From Caenibius sp. (lineage in GTDB: Bacteria > Pseudomonadota > Alphaproteobacteria > Sphingomonadales > Sphingomonadaceae), in the NCBI GenBank assembly GCA_030830695.1, contig JAURML010000134.1, positions 1 to 42,672 of the forward strand: a DNA stretch of 42,672 nucleotides, read 5' to 3'. Of the stretch, positions 16,692 through 25,815 are shown piece by piece (position 1 is the first letter of the stretch; each line of letters opens with the position of its first letter). A program made the translations under genes and the position numbers. Below the pieces are notes generated by a model that was not told the DNA's origin, did no database searches, and worked only from the letters and a program-made list of their open reading frames with translations.

Positions 16692-17690
16692 TCAATCAGC
16701 GTGGTATTGGCGGAACCAATCCACAAATTTCGGCACGCCTTCCTCGATCGAGGTGGTGGGGGCATAGCCAAGGTCGCGGGCGATTGCTGTGATATCGGCA
16801 TAGGTGCGGTGCACGTCGCCCGGCTGCATGTCGAGCATGTCCAGCTCCGCCTTGCGACCGCAGGCCTCTTCCAGCAGGCCGATCACCTTCATCAGCGGTT
16901 CCGAGCGATGATTGCCGATGTTGTAAAGCGCATGCGGCTTGACGCTGCCGCCTGCCTTTTCCGCGCCGTCGTCAGCAGGCGGGTGATCCAGTGCGGCGAT
17001 GACGCCCGCGATGATATCGTCGATATAGGTAAAATCGCGATACATGTCGCCATGATTGAAGACCGGGATCGGCTTGCCGGACAGGATGTTGGCCGTGAAT
17101 TTCCACAGCGCCATATCCGGCCGTCCCCAGGGGCCATAGACGGTGAAGAATCGCAGCCCCGTCAGCGGCAGGCGATAGAGATGCGCGTAAGTCTCGCTCA
17201 TCAACTCGTCGGCACGCTTGGTCGCGGCATAGAGCGAGACCGGGTGATCGGCCCGGTCTTCCACCGCGAAGGGCAGCTTGGCGTTGCCGCCATAGACTGA
17301 ACTGGAACTGGCATAGACCATGTGATCGACCCGCGCGTGGCGCGCGAGTTCCAGCAGGTTGAGGTGGCCCGCCAGGTTGGACTGGACATAGGCATGGGGG
17401 TTTTCCAGCGAATAGCGCACCCCGGCCTGCGCGCCCAGGTGCACGATCCGGTCGAATCCGAGCCCGTGCAGCGCGGATTGCAGCCCCGCCATGTCGGCAA
17501 AGTCGAGGTGCAGGAAAGTGAAGCGATTGCCGCCTTGTTGCGAGAGCCGCTGGCGGCGCGCCTGTTTGAGCGCAACCGGGTAATAATCGTTCAGATTGTC
17601 CACGCCGATGACCGTGTCGCCCCGGCCCAGCAGCTTTTCCGCCAGCGCGGCACCGATGAAGCCGGCAGCGCCGGTAACCAATACACGCAT
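16692..17690 (-). CDS. NAD-dependent sugar epimerase, UDP-glucuronate 4-epimerase type
   Basis: 332 residues, extended short-chain dehydrogenase. NAD motif TGAAGFIG (6-13), SSSSVYGGN, and catalytic Tyr154/Lys158 in YAATK. The stretch DNLNDYYPVALKQARRQRL and the FTVYGPWGRPDMALWKF segment are typical of UDP-glucuronate 4-epimerases (LpsL/CapI/GlaE). These supply UDP-galacturonate for lipopolysaccharide, glycolipids (including sphingolipids in this order) or capsule. Located 880 bp from the flippase, so a shared surface-glycan role is plausible. Confidence 0.85.
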   Translation of the reverse strand: MRVLVTGAAGFIGAALAEKLLGRGDTVIGVDNLNDYYPVALKQARRQRLSQQGGNRFTFLHLDFADMAGLQSALHGLGFDRIVHLGAQAGVRYSLENPHAYVQSNLAGHLNLLELARHARVDHMVYASSSSVYGGNAKLPFAVEDRADHPVSLYAATKRADELMSETYAHLYRLPLTGLRFFTVYGPWGRPDMALWKFTANILSGKPIPVFNHGDMYRDFTYIDDIIAGVIAALDHPPADDGAEKAGGSVKPHALYNIGNHRSEPLMKVIGLLEEACGRKAELDMLDMQPGDVHRTYADITAIARDLGYAPTTSIEEGVPKFVDWFRQYHAD

Positions 17691-17834
17691 GGACGACGGT
17701 CCCTTCCCTTCGATACGAACAAGGATAGCGCGATTGCCACGAAAGTCCTAAGAAATCGCCTGCTTGTCGCGCCGATTGGACAAGCGGCCTCAGATGCTGG
17801 CACAATCGGCGGCGCAACAGGAAGGATCGTTCCA

Positions 17835-18581
17835 GTGACCATTACCGTGCACCAGTTTCCCTGCCTGTCGGACAATTACGGCTATCTCGTGCGCGATGAC
17901 GAAAGCGGCAAGGTGGCCTGCATTGACACGCCCGATGCCGAAGCGATCATTGCGGCCGCCGCGACCAGAGGCTGGGGCATCGACCTGGTGCTCAACACGC
18001 ACTGGCACCCTGATCACGCCGGGGCAAACGCCGCGATCAAGGAACGCTTCGGCGCTTGCCTGGCAGGACCGGAAGAAGTGCGCGCGCATTATCCGCTCGA
18101 TCATGCGGTGAAGGATGGCGACACTGTTTCGCTCGGTGAAACCCGCTTTGAAGTGCTTGACACCGGGGGCCACACGCTGGGCCATGTCTGCTACTATTCC
18201 GCGCCGGACCGCACCATCTTCGTCGGCGACACGTTGTTCCCCCTGGGTTGCGGGCGCGTATTCGAAGGCACGCCGCAGCAGATGTGGGCCAGTCTGTCGC
18301 GCCTCGCCGCACTGCCGGAGGATACGGTGGCGTACAGCGCGCATGAATATACGCTCGCCAACGCCCGCTTTGCCGAGACGGTGGACAAAAGCGAAGTGCT
18401 GATGCGCCGGATCGCTCTGGTGGAGGAACTGCGCCTGCAGGGATTGCCGACCGTGCCCACCACGATTGGCGAGGAAAAGGCGACGAACCCCTTCTTCCGC
18501 GCGCCGATGCTCTCACCCGAACCGGATCCGGCACTGGCCTTTGCCGATATCCGCGCCCGCAAGGATGGCTTCAAGGGTTGA
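17835..18581 (+). CDS. gloB: Hydroxyacylglutathione hydrolase (glyoxalase II)
   Basis: Hydrolyses S-lactoylglutathione in methylglyoxal detoxification. 248 residues, metallo-beta-lactamase fold. Metal motif THWHPDHAG (55-63), later GGHTLGHV, FVGDTLF and the AHEYTLANARF block typical of GloB. GTG 17835 is preferred over the longer open frame because AGGAAGGA lies 8 nt upstream and the fold begins at once (VHQFPCLSDNYGYLV). Its 3' end overlaps the convergent flippase by 11 bp. Confidence 0.94.
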   Translation: MTITVHQFPCLSDNYGYLVRDDESGKVACIDTPDAEAIIAAAATRGWGIDLVLNTHWHPDHAGANAAIKERFGACLAGPEEVRAHYPLDHAVKDGDTVSLGETRFEVLDTGGHTLGHVCYYSAPDRTIFVGDTLFPLGCGRVFEGTPQQMWASLSRLAALPEDTVAYSAHEYTLANARFAETVDKSEVLMRRIALVEELRLQGLPTVPTTIGEEKATNPFFRAPMLSPEPDPALAFADIRARKDGFKG

Positions 18582-19926
18582 AATCGGCGGTCCGCATGGC
18601 TTCTTCGCGGTGCAGCTGGCGCAGTGTGTAGCGCACCATCAATCCCATGGTCAGGTAGAAGACGGCACCGCCCAGAGCCACCGCCCAAGCAATTCCCGCG
18701 GCACCGTTCGATTCGACAAAAGCGACAAGCGCAATGCTCAGCGCCGTAATGGCAATCAGTTGCGCGATCAGGCCGTAGCGTGCACGGCCAGTCGAATGCA
18801 GCACGGGTTCGAACGCGACGCTGGCCAGTTCGAATGAAGCGCCGATGGTAAGGGGAATCATCACCGCATAGCCGGCGCGGAAGGCATCGCCGCCGATAAG
18901 TCCCAGCAATTGGGCCCCTGCCGCGATCGCCAGCACAACCACCAGCGCGCCAGCGGCCCCCGCGATCAGTGTGGTCTGGATCGCGAGGCGGCTGAATTCC
19001 GAAGCTTCCGCTGCCACCCGCGCCCTGGCGATTTCCGCATAGACTGCACGGGTGAGCAGGGCGGACAGCTTGCCCAGCGCCTGGCTGAGCTGTTGGGCAA
19101 GCCGGTAAAGACCGGCCGCCTTGGTGCCGACAAAGTAACCGACCGCCAGCAGTGGCCCGTCCCGCTTCACCGCAGCCAGCGTGGCATTCGCATAAGTGAC
19201 CCAGAAAAACATTATGATGCCCGGGTTTTCATCCAGCGCCTTGCGCCAATGGCGCAGATGGCCGAAGCGAACGGACTGCGGTGCCAGCCGCCGGGCCATG
19301 ATCCAGTATGCTAGCGCTTCGAGCAGATCCACGATCGCCCAAGCGACAAGGAAGCGCAGCAGTGTGGGCTCTGTTAGCCAGATGGCGACGGCTGCGCCGA
19401 GACGGCCAAGGGGGACAATTGCTTCCACATAAACTGCGACATCGAACCGATCAAGCGCCCGAACGATTCCGGTTGGCGCAGAAACCAACGCCCAGAGCAT
19501 GGCGCAGTTGAAATAGAATGCGGTGTCGATCAGGGCCGGGTTCAGATCGAGCGCGACACTGAAATGATAAAAGACCACATAGGCAATGCCACATCCCATC
19601 GCTGCGCCCAGCACATCGAGCACGCCGCATAGCATGCCGAGCCGACCAAAGGCGGACCAGTTCCTTGCATGCACATGTTCGGCGCCATAGCGTACCACCA
19701 CGCGCCAGGTCTGGAATCCGGCGATGGCAATCAGTGCCTGTGCAGTGCCGAAAATCAGCGAAAAATGACCAAAACCCTTAAGGCCGAGCGAGCGTGTCAG
19801 GATTACGAGGTAAAGCACGCTGCACAGCGCGCCAAAACCCTTGCCTCCCAGAAGCCACATGGTGTTGGTCAATACCCGCCCGAGCAAACCGTCCGGGGCA
19901 ATGGATGTTCTTCGAGCGGCAGCCAT
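18571..19926 (-). CDS. Wzx-type polysaccharide/lipid flippase (MATE/MOP superfamily)
   Basis: 451 residues, largely hydrophobic, with about 12 membrane segments. The N-terminus GRVLTNTMWLLGGKGFGALCSV and LTRSLGLKGFGHFSLIF is the polysaccharide-biosynthesis-protein pattern. Probably moves an undecaprenyl-linked glycan or another lipid-linked precursor across the inner membrane. The DNA is visibly less GC-rich than the housekeeping genes around it. No glycosyltransferase or Wzy-like gene lies beside it, which is odd for a classical Wzx system and leaves a phospho- or glycolipid substrate open. It is divergent from the cytidylyltransferase gene (about 97 bp apart). Confidence 0.85.
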   Translation of the reverse strand: MAAARRTSIAPDGLLGRVLTNTMWLLGGKGFGALCSVLYLVILTRSLGLKGFGHFSLIFGTAQALIAIAGFQTWRVVVRYGAEHVHARNWSAFGRLGMLCGVLDVLGAAMGCGIAYVVFYHFSVALDLNPALIDTAFYFNCAMLWALVSAPTGIVRALDRFDVAVYVEAIVPLGRLGAAVAIWLTEPTLLRFLVAWAIVDLLEALAYWIMARRLAPQSVRFGHLRHWRKALDENPGIIMFFWVTYANATLAAVKRDGPLLAVGYFVGTKAAGLYRLAQQLSQALGKLSALLTRAVYAEIARARVAAEASEFSRLAIQTTLIAGAAGALVVVLAIAAGAQLLGLIGGDAFRAGYAVMIPLTIGASFELASVAFEPVLHSTGRARYGLIAQLIAITALSIALVAFVESNGAAGIAWAVALGGAVFYLTMGLMVRYTLRQLHREEAMRTADFNP

Positions 19927-20023
19927 CGAACTTCATTTGGACGAGCCGGTCGAATTGCGCAAGCACAGGCGTGGCTTCCCGCAGCCGTTGCGATGAACGC
20001 GCGCATTGCCTAAGGGCGCAGGG

Positions 20024-20761
20024 ATGATCGAACACGCCATCCTCCTCAGCGCGGGCCAGGGCTCGCGCATGCTCCCGCTCACGGCTGAACGGCCCAAGTG
20101 CCTGATCGAATTTTCTGGCCGTTCGTTGCTCGAATGGCAGATAGAGATGCTGGCCCGCGGCGGGGTGAAGCGGATCGATGTCGTCACCGGCTTCATGACC
20201 GATATGGTGGATGCGGTGATCGCCGGTGTCCAAGATCCCCGGGTCAAGGTGCGCAGCTGCTTCAACCCGTTCTACAAGGTGGCGGATAATCTGGGCTCGT
20301 GCTGGATCGCGCGCGAGGCGATGAAGGGCGATTTCCTGATCCTCAACGGCGACACGCTGGTTTCCGAAGAACTGGTGCAAAAGGTGCAGCAAGGATCGCC
20401 ATGGCCGATCGCCGTGACGGTCGATGTGAAGCCGACCTATGACAGCGATGACATGAAGGTCACGCGCGAGACTGACGGTCGCCTGTCGCGGATCGGCAAG
20501 ACGCTCACAGCAGCCGAAAGCAACGCCGAATCCATCGGGTTCCTCGCCTTCCGCGGAGAAGGTTCGGCTCTGTTCCGCGATGCGGTGCGCGCGGCCATGC
20601 GCACGCCCGAAGGGGTGCAGCACTGGTATCTGAAGGTGATTGACAGTCTGGCCACCACTGGCAAGGTCGGGACCCTATCGATCGAAGGGATGGGCTGGGC
20701 CGAAGTCGATTTTCTCAATGACATTGAAACTGCCACCAGTCTGACTGACGGCTGGGCCTGA
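20024..20761 (+). CDS. Phosphocholine/inositol-phosphate cytidylyltransferase-like nucleotidyltransferase
   Basis: 245 residues, NTP-transferase fold. Signature AGQGSRMLPLTAERPKCL (10-27, Lys25), VTGFMTDMV, FLILNGDTL as the metal site, and GMGWAEVDFLND near the end. LicC-type CTP:phosphocholine cytidylyltransferases and the cytidylyl domain of archaeal IPCT/DIPPS look like this. ATG 20024 is chosen; a TTG six codons earlier is possible but less likely. It is convergent with the HIT and CDP-alcohol phosphotransferase genes and probably makes their CDP-activated substrate. The exact alcohol (choline, inositol, glycerol or a sugar) is unknown. Confidence 0.75.
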   Translation: MIEHAILLSAGQGSRMLPLTAERPKCLIEFSGRSLLEWQIEMLARGGVKRIDVVTGFMTDMVDAVIAGVQDPRVKVRSCFNPFYKVADNLGSCWIAREAMKGDFLILNGDTLVSEELVQKVQQGSPWPIAVTVDVKPTYDSDDMKVTRETDGRLSRIGKTLTAAESNAESIGFLAFRGEGSALFRDAVRAAMRTPEGVQHWYLKVIDSLATTGKVGTLSIEGMGWAEVDFLNDIETATSLTDGWA

Positions 20762-20770
20762 CCGGCCGGG

Positions 20771-21199
20771 TCAGGCAAAGGCCGCTTTCAGCCAGCTGAC
20801 AAGAGCCGCCTGATCCTCACCTTCCAGCGCGATCGCCTGGCCCAGCTCCGGTAGCCTGGGCCAGCCTGCGTCAATGAATTCGCGCCCGCCCCAGGTGCGC
20901 GCGCCGTCATAACGCGGAATGACGTGGAAATGGACGTGAGGATCGACCATCATCAGCATCAGATAGTTGAGCTTCGAATAGGATACGGCCTTGCCCAGTG
21001 CGCGTTCGATGGCGGCGGTAGCCTTTGCCAGTTCGGCATGAGCGGCGGCAGGAAGATCCCCGAATGCAGTCACCTCGGATTTGGCGGCCAGGACCAGACT
21101 ACCCAGAGTGGGCTGAGCGGGCCGGGCAAGTACCACCCAGTGCTCGAACTCGGTCACCAGCGTTGCGGGCCAGCCGAATTTGCGGAGCGTTTCGTTCAT
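20771..21199 (-). CDS. HIT-family (histidine triad) protein
   Basis: 142 residues. The histidine triad is HVHFHVIPR (His88, His90, His92). HIT proteins hydrolyse or transfer nucleotidyl groups (for example AMP-lysine, Ap4A, ADP-sulfate or nucleotide-sugars). Its ATG 21199 overlaps the stop of the CDP-alcohol phosphotransferase (ATGA), so it may clear or recycle a CMP- or NMP-linked intermediate of that pathway (inference). The frame extends upstream, but that part is antisense-type sequence without homology. Confidence 0.85.
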   Translation of the reverse strand: MNETLRKFGWPATLVTEFEHWVVLARPAQPTLGSLVLAAKSEVTAFGDLPAAAHAELAKATAAIERALGKAVSYSKLNYLMLMMVDPHVHFHVIPRYDGARTWGGREFIDAGWPRLPELGQAIALEGEDQAALVSWLKAAFA

Positions 21200-22260
21200 C
21201 CTCTTTTCTCTTCCAGCCAAGTGCCGATGGCCTCCCCGCCCCTTGCGCGCATCATCGCCTGCGCCAGCCGCACGCCATGCACCGCGCAGGAAATGGCGGT
21301 CCACCATGCAACGGCGATCAGGCCGATGTCAGGCCGGGCGAACAGGGTGGCTACGAACAGGATCACCATATTCGGATTGCGGCGCGCTGTGACCAGGCGA
21401 AAGCGGCTGTCGAACCGTTCCCAGACATGAAGATGAATGCCGCCGTAAAGGCGCATGAAGGCCCCTTCGATCAGGCGCTGGATGACATAGCCGCCAAGGA
21501 TGACCCCCATCACCCACAGGAATGTCGGAGTGGAGTATGCCAGCCCCCAGCTGCCCAGTCCCATCGCCCAGGCCCACCACCAGAAGGGCGGGTGCAGTAG
21601 ATCGATGCCGTGATCGAAGATATTGCCCCACCAGCTTGAGGTGATGGTGCAGCGCGCCAGCTTGCCGTCCACCGTGTCCAGCACCATGAATACGAAGCCC
21701 GCCGCCATCCCTTCCCAGTACCGGCCCTGCCAGAACAGGAAGAACGCCCAGACGCACAGCGCTGCCCCGATCGCAGTCACCATGTTCGGGCTCATCCGCA
21801 GGGCAGCGGCAAGCCGGGTGAGGTGGAAAGCCAGGCCCGGCCACAGATATCTGGTCAGCAGGTCAGTCACCCCCTTGTAGGAAGCGTCATAGCTCGCCCG
21901 TTCGGCCTCGGCCCGGCTTTGCGGGGTCAGCCGGATGGCAAAGGGTCGCTCGACCTTGCGCAGCTGGGCGTTGTAGAATTCGGGGCGGGTGGCCAGGTCA
22001 ACCATTTCGGTGCCTCCGTCCACCCCGATCACGAAATCCTCCCCATGCGTGAAACTCTTGTCGGGGTGCCGGAGCGCCAGCCGCATCAGCAGCGGATCGA
22101 AGGCATAGATCAGGTTGACACGCAAGGCGCGGCCCTCGGGAGGCTGGATTCTGGCGGCGCAGGCAAGGCGGCGCACCCGTTCGGCATTGTCCATCCCCCA
22201 GATCGGGGCCTGAGCTAGGCCTTGGGCTTCCAGCCAGTCAGGTGTGTCAGCTTTGGTCAA
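21196..22260 (-). CDS. CDP-alcohol phosphotransferase with reduced N-terminal domain
   Basis: 354 residues, membrane enzyme. The family motif is complete: Asp195, Asp198-Gly199, Ala202-Arg203, Gly212, Asp216 and Asp220 (DTVDGKLAR, then GNIFDHGID). About six membrane segments lie from residue 155 to 330. The first 120 residues, with WGMDNAERVRRLA and FDPLLMRLAL, look like a shortened sugar-nucleotidyltransferase domain lacking the GxGxR signature. Bifunctional IPCT/DIPPS enzymes have a full domain there. Transfers a phospho-alcohol from a CDP donor to an acceptor; both are unknown. TTG 22260 overlaps the GMC oxidoreductase stop; the HIT gene follows with ATGA. Confidence 0.85.
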   Translation of the reverse strand: MTKADTPDWLEAQGLAQAPIWGMDNAERVRRLACAARIQPPEGRALRVNLIYAFDPLLMRLALRHPDKSFTHGEDFVIGVDGGTEMVDLATRPEFYNAQLRKVERPFAIRLTPQSRAEAERASYDASYKGVTDLLTRYLWPGLAFHLTRLAAALRMSPNMVTAIGAALCVWAFFLFWQGRYWEGMAAGFVFMVLDTVDGKLARCTITSSWWGNIFDHGIDLLHPPFWWWAWAMGLGSWGLAYSTPTFLWVMGVILGGYVIQRLIEGAFMRLYGGIHLHVWERFDSRFRLVTARRNPNMVILFVATLFARPDIGLIAVAWWTAISCAVHGVRLAQAMMRARGGEAIGTWLEEKRG

Positions 22261-23876
22261 GCGCGCGCTCCCTTTTTGTCAAGCACCCCCCTCAAATGAT
22301 CGCCAAGCCGCAGTGCCATAGCCACGATCGTATAAGTCGGATTGGCCCAGCCGCAGGTACTGAACACCGAACTGCCGGCAACGAAAAGATTGCCATAGCC
22401 GTGCACTCTACAGTCAGAATCAACCACCCCCGAGGATGGTACGGCGCTCATCCGGGTGCCGCCGACGTGGTGATATCCGGCGATCGGGTGATTGCCGACA
22501 GTTGGATCGACCGGCCATTCCGACCCCGCTTCGTTCAGCCAATCGCTGGGCGTAACCTGGCCCATCCCCAATCGCTCCAGTTCCTGACCAAATGTTTCAG
22601 CCATGACCCGCGCACTGTGCTTGTCCAGTTCGCTCAGCCGCCAGTCCAGATCTGCCCTTCGCGAACCCAGCGCATCGCGCTGCGCTGACAACAGGACCCG
22701 GCTGGCCGGATTGGGTGCCTGCTCGCCGCGCACGATCAGGTAAAGGCTGGTCATGCCAGAAGCTGCGCGAAGTCGCTCCACATTGCTGCGCAACTTGCGG
22801 TGAAACCATGCGCGTAATCCGCGATAGGTGTGATCGAGAAAGCGGCCCTTGCGGTCCGGCGAGAGCGAATGCTTGAGATTGTGATACAGCTTGTTGCCCA
22901 GCGCCACCCCATGTTTCGGGTCACGCTGAAGCTTGAAAGTCGCAATGTCGTTCAGCGCGCTCTTGCGCTGCTGTACTGCGTTGCCCAGCCGCAATGCTGG
23001 CGCGAGTGGGGGGCCGCGGCGTGGAAAGCGCTTCTGATATGCGTCCCAGAGTGCGAATGGTTTGTCCGTCTCTACCTTGCCGATGCGGCCGGTCGGATGT
23101 TCCATGAAGAAGCGGCCGACCTGATCATGCACGTTGCCGATGCCCGCAGTCTCCACATCGTCCGAGGCGAGCAGGAGTCGGGCGTTCTCGATTGCCCCAC
23201 ATGCGAGCACAAAATGGTGCGCCTTGGCCCTGCAATTTGCTCCGGAAAGCGACTTAATATCGACATGTTCAACCGTGCGGGCGTCTGGTCCGGCCTGCAG
23301 TTTCACCGCATTTGCATGCAGGACCACACGGACGTTCGGAGCGTTGAACAGATCGCGTGTGCGTGAGGCGGTGAAGCGCTCGGCGGCCTCATCGAAGCGC
23401 CACAAGGCGGTATCAATTTGCGTCGGGTCGAAGTCGTATGGGTCAATGCCCAGACGCTGCCAGATGTTTTCGCCATTGTCGGTGTCGTTCAGTTCGAAGA
23501 TCCGGTCTGCCGCGCGGTAATAAGGCTCGATGTCGGCCATTCCGATCGGCCAGCCGCTGTGCGGAACCCAATCCCTGCGTTCAAAGTCGATCGGATCGAG
23601 CTTTGCTGCGCGGCCGCCCCAGATCGACACGGTCCCGCCAAAAAAGCGCAAGCGGGACTCTTCAAGATCGTAATACGGCATGCCAACGTTTGCGCCGACA
23701 TACAGATCCTGAGTGGCTTGTTCAAAATCAAGCCCGCCGCTTTCCAGCAGGATAACGTCATGCCCGGCTGCAGCCAGAATGCGCGTGAGGCATACTCCGG
23801 CTGCGCCTGCGCCAATGACGCAAATATCGCCGGGGTTGCCCAGTGCTTGCGCATCGCTGCGCAGGTCGATCAGCAT
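22257..23876 (-). CDS. GMC-family FAD-dependent oxidoreductase
   Basis: 539 residues. FAD-binding GAGAAG (22-27) then LLESGG, middle GMC signature with FFGGTVSIWGGRAAKLDP, CGAIENARLLL, and C-terminal HHVGGTRMS and WANPTYTIVAMALRLGDHL with the His/Asn catalytic region. Likely oxidises a sugar or alcohol. GGAGG lies 7 nt before ATG 23876, which fixes the start; longer readings run into asnB. It sits between asnB (22 bp upstream) and the CDP-alcohol phosphotransferase (overlapping), so it belongs to the same transcript. Substrate cannot be inferred. Codon usage is less GC-rich than neighbours. Confidence 0.9.
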   Translation of the reverse strand: MLIDLRSDAQALGNPGDICVIGAGAAGVCLTRILAAAGHDVILLESGGLDFEQATQDLYVGANVGMPYYDLEESRLRFFGGTVSIWGGRAAKLDPIDFERRDWVPHSGWPIGMADIEPYYRAADRIFELNDTDNGENIWQRLGIDPYDFDPTQIDTALWRFDEAAERFTASRTRDLFNAPNVRVVLHANAVKLQAGPDARTVEHVDIKSLSGANCRAKAHHFVLACGAIENARLLLASDDVETAGIGNVHDQVGRFFMEHPTGRIGKVETDKPFALWDAYQKRFPRRGPPLAPALRLGNAVQQRKSALNDIATFKLQRDPKHGVALGNKLYHNLKHSLSPDRKGRFLDHTYRGLRAWFHRKLRSNVERLRAASGMTSLYLIVRGEQAPNPASRVLLSAQRDALGSRRADLDWRLSELDKHSARVMAETFGQELERLGMGQVTPSDWLNEAGSEWPVDPTVGNHPIAGYHHVGGTRMSAVPSSGVVDSDCRVHGYGNLFVAGSSVFSTCGWANPTYTIVAMALRLGDHLRGVLDKKGARA

Positions 23877-23898
23877 TGTGCCGCCTCCGGTTACCGTC

Positions 23899-25815
23899 TT
23901 ACGCCGTGCGGGCCTGCCCGACGAAACTTTGCTGCCACCAGCAGCTGAACATGGCGATCGCATAAAGGATGCGACCATGGTTGGCGAGGCCTGAGCGGTG
24001 CTCGGCGAACAGTTCGTCCACTGCGCGGGGTTCCAGAAAGCCGCTTTGTGCCGCGCCACTTTCACGCCAGGCCTCCTGGGCAAAGGCGCTGAAGTCGCCC
24101 CTGAACCACTCGCCAAAGGGAAGCTGAAAACCAATCTTGCGGTTGTCGAAAGTTCCATGCGGAAACCAGGGTTCGACGGCCTTGCGCAAGGCGTATTTTC
24201 CGGTCTTGCCATGCAATTTCATCGCGGCCGGCATCGTCAGCGTCCAATCGACGAAATCGTGGGAAAGGAACGGAACGCGGATTTCCAGCGAGTGCGCCAT
24301 GCTGCCGCGATCCGAGCGATGCAGCAGCGAACCCGGCATATGCACCGTCATATCGGCCAGCATGAATTGTTCGAGCGCGCTTAACTGCGTGCGATCCGTG
24401 TCGTTGAAATATTCCGCGTCGAGGCGGGAGAAGCGGTTCCCGCTATCCTGCCGTTCGTGAAATCCACACTCATACAGGCGGTCGCGTACATCGGGCGTAG
24501 AAATCTGGGTTGCCTGGAAGAATCGCTGAAATCCGTTATCCAGCATCGCTGACGTACGAAACCGGCGAGCATTCTGTCGCAGGTAGTTGAACTGTGCCGA
24601 AGACCCGGCGGGCAGGCGATCAATCAGCCCAAGCACAGGGTCAAGTGCGCGCAGCACCGGTTTCCAGCGTTGCGCCATAAGAGCGGTGCGCTGGCGCTTG
24701 TATCCGGCGAAAATTTCATCGGAACCTTCCCCGGCCAGAACTACTTTGACATGTTGCGCCGCCAGTTTCGAAAGATGCCAGATCGGGACAGCCGCAGTAG
24801 CCGCGCATGGCTCATCGAATGCGGCCTGCACTGCGGGAAGTAGATCTCCCGCCGCCTCTGGCTCAAGCGAAAGCAGGATATGCTCGCAGCCCAAATGACG
24901 CGCAATTCGGCGTGCCGCATCGGTTTCGTCCATGGATGTACCGGGAAAGCCCACAGTGAAAGTCTTTATCGGCTGGTCGGTCGTGCGTGTCATCGCCGCG
25001 ACGATTGCGCTTGAATCGACACCGCCTGAAAGGAAAGCGCCAACGGTCACGTCGGCCAGCATGTGTTCGCGTACCGTTCCGAGAACGCGCGCACGCGTTT
25101 CCTCGATCCATTCCGCTTCAGAGAGATTGTGACGCACCCGGAACCGGGGGCGCCAGAACTCCCGGATGCGCGCGTCGCCGTCCGGTCCGATGCGCAGAAC
25201 ATGTCCTGGATCAAGGCTGCGGACCTGACGATAGATCGAGCGTGGGCGCTGGACATGGCCGAACATGAAGAAATCATGGACGGCTCGTTCGTCCGTGTCG
25301 AACGACAGCCCCGGCAAGACACGCAAGGCCCGGATCTCGGATGCGAAGGCGATTCCTCCGTTCTGTTCGGTGATGTACAGCGGCTTGATGCCCATTGGAT
25401 CGCGCGCCAGCGTCAGACTGCGTTCTGCACGATCCCAGATCGCCGCGGCATACATGCCGTGCAGGCGTTGCCACGCCTCGTCACCCCAGCGGATAAAACA
25501 CTGAAGCAGGGTTTCGGTGTCACTGTGCGTTCGGAACCGAACACCTGTCTCTTCCAGTTCCCTGCGCAGGGCGGGATGATTGTATATCTCGCCGTTAAAG
25601 ACGATGGCGTAGCGTCTATCCCGGGTTTCGATCGGCTGGTGCCCTCCGGCCAGATCGATGACGCTGAGACGCCGCATGCCAAAGCCGAAATCGCCATCGG
25701 CCAGCTGCCCGCTGTCGTCAGGACCGCGATGGATGATCTGGTCGCATTGCCGGATCAGGTCTGCGCGCGTGACAGGGCGCCCGGCGCGGCGATACCATCC
25801 TGCAATTCCGCACAT
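23899..25815 (-). CDS. asnB: Asparagine synthase (glutamine-hydrolysing) family, AsnB type
   Basis: 638 residues. Met is followed by the nucleophile Cys2 (MCGIAGW) of the class II glutaminase domain, with HRGPDDSG, FNGEIYNH and SDTETLL. The synthetase domain has the PP-loop SGGVDSS (263-269) and AGEGSDEIFAGY. Makes asparagine or, in glycan clusters, amidates uronic acid or other carboxylates; this copy heads a GMC/CDP-alcohol gene run, so amidation of a pathway intermediate is plausible (inference). ATG 25815 is required for the N-terminal Cys2; a longer frame exists. About 200 bp separates it from the divergent lipid-kinase operon. Lower GC than flanks. Confidence 0.9.
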   Translation of the reverse strand: MCGIAGWYRRAGRPVTRADLIRQCDQIIHRGPDDSGQLADGDFGFGMRRLSVIDLAGGHQPIETRDRRYAIVFNGEIYNHPALRRELEETGVRFRTHSDTETLLQCFIRWGDEAWQRLHGMYAAAIWDRAERSLTLARDPMGIKPLYITEQNGGIAFASEIRALRVLPGLSFDTDERAVHDFFMFGHVQRPRSIYRQVRSLDPGHVLRIGPDGDARIREFWRPRFRVRHNLSEAEWIEETRARVLGTVREHMLADVTVGAFLSGGVDSSAIVAAMTRTTDQPIKTFTVGFPGTSMDETDAARRIARHLGCEHILLSLEPEAAGDLLPAVQAAFDEPCAATAAVPIWHLSKLAAQHVKVVLAGEGSDEIFAGYKRQRTALMAQRWKPVLRALDPVLGLIDRLPAGSSAQFNYLRQNARRFRTSAMLDNGFQRFFQATQISTPDVRDRLYECGFHERQDSGNRFSRLDAEYFNDTDRTQLSALEQFMLADMTVHMPGSLLHRSDRGSMAHSLEIRVPFLSHDFVDWTLTMPAAMKLHGKTGKYALRKAVEPWFPHGTFDNRKIGFQLPFGEWFRGDFSAFAQEAWRESGAAQSGFLEPRAVDELFAEHRSGLANHGRILYAIAMFSCWWQQSFVGQARTA

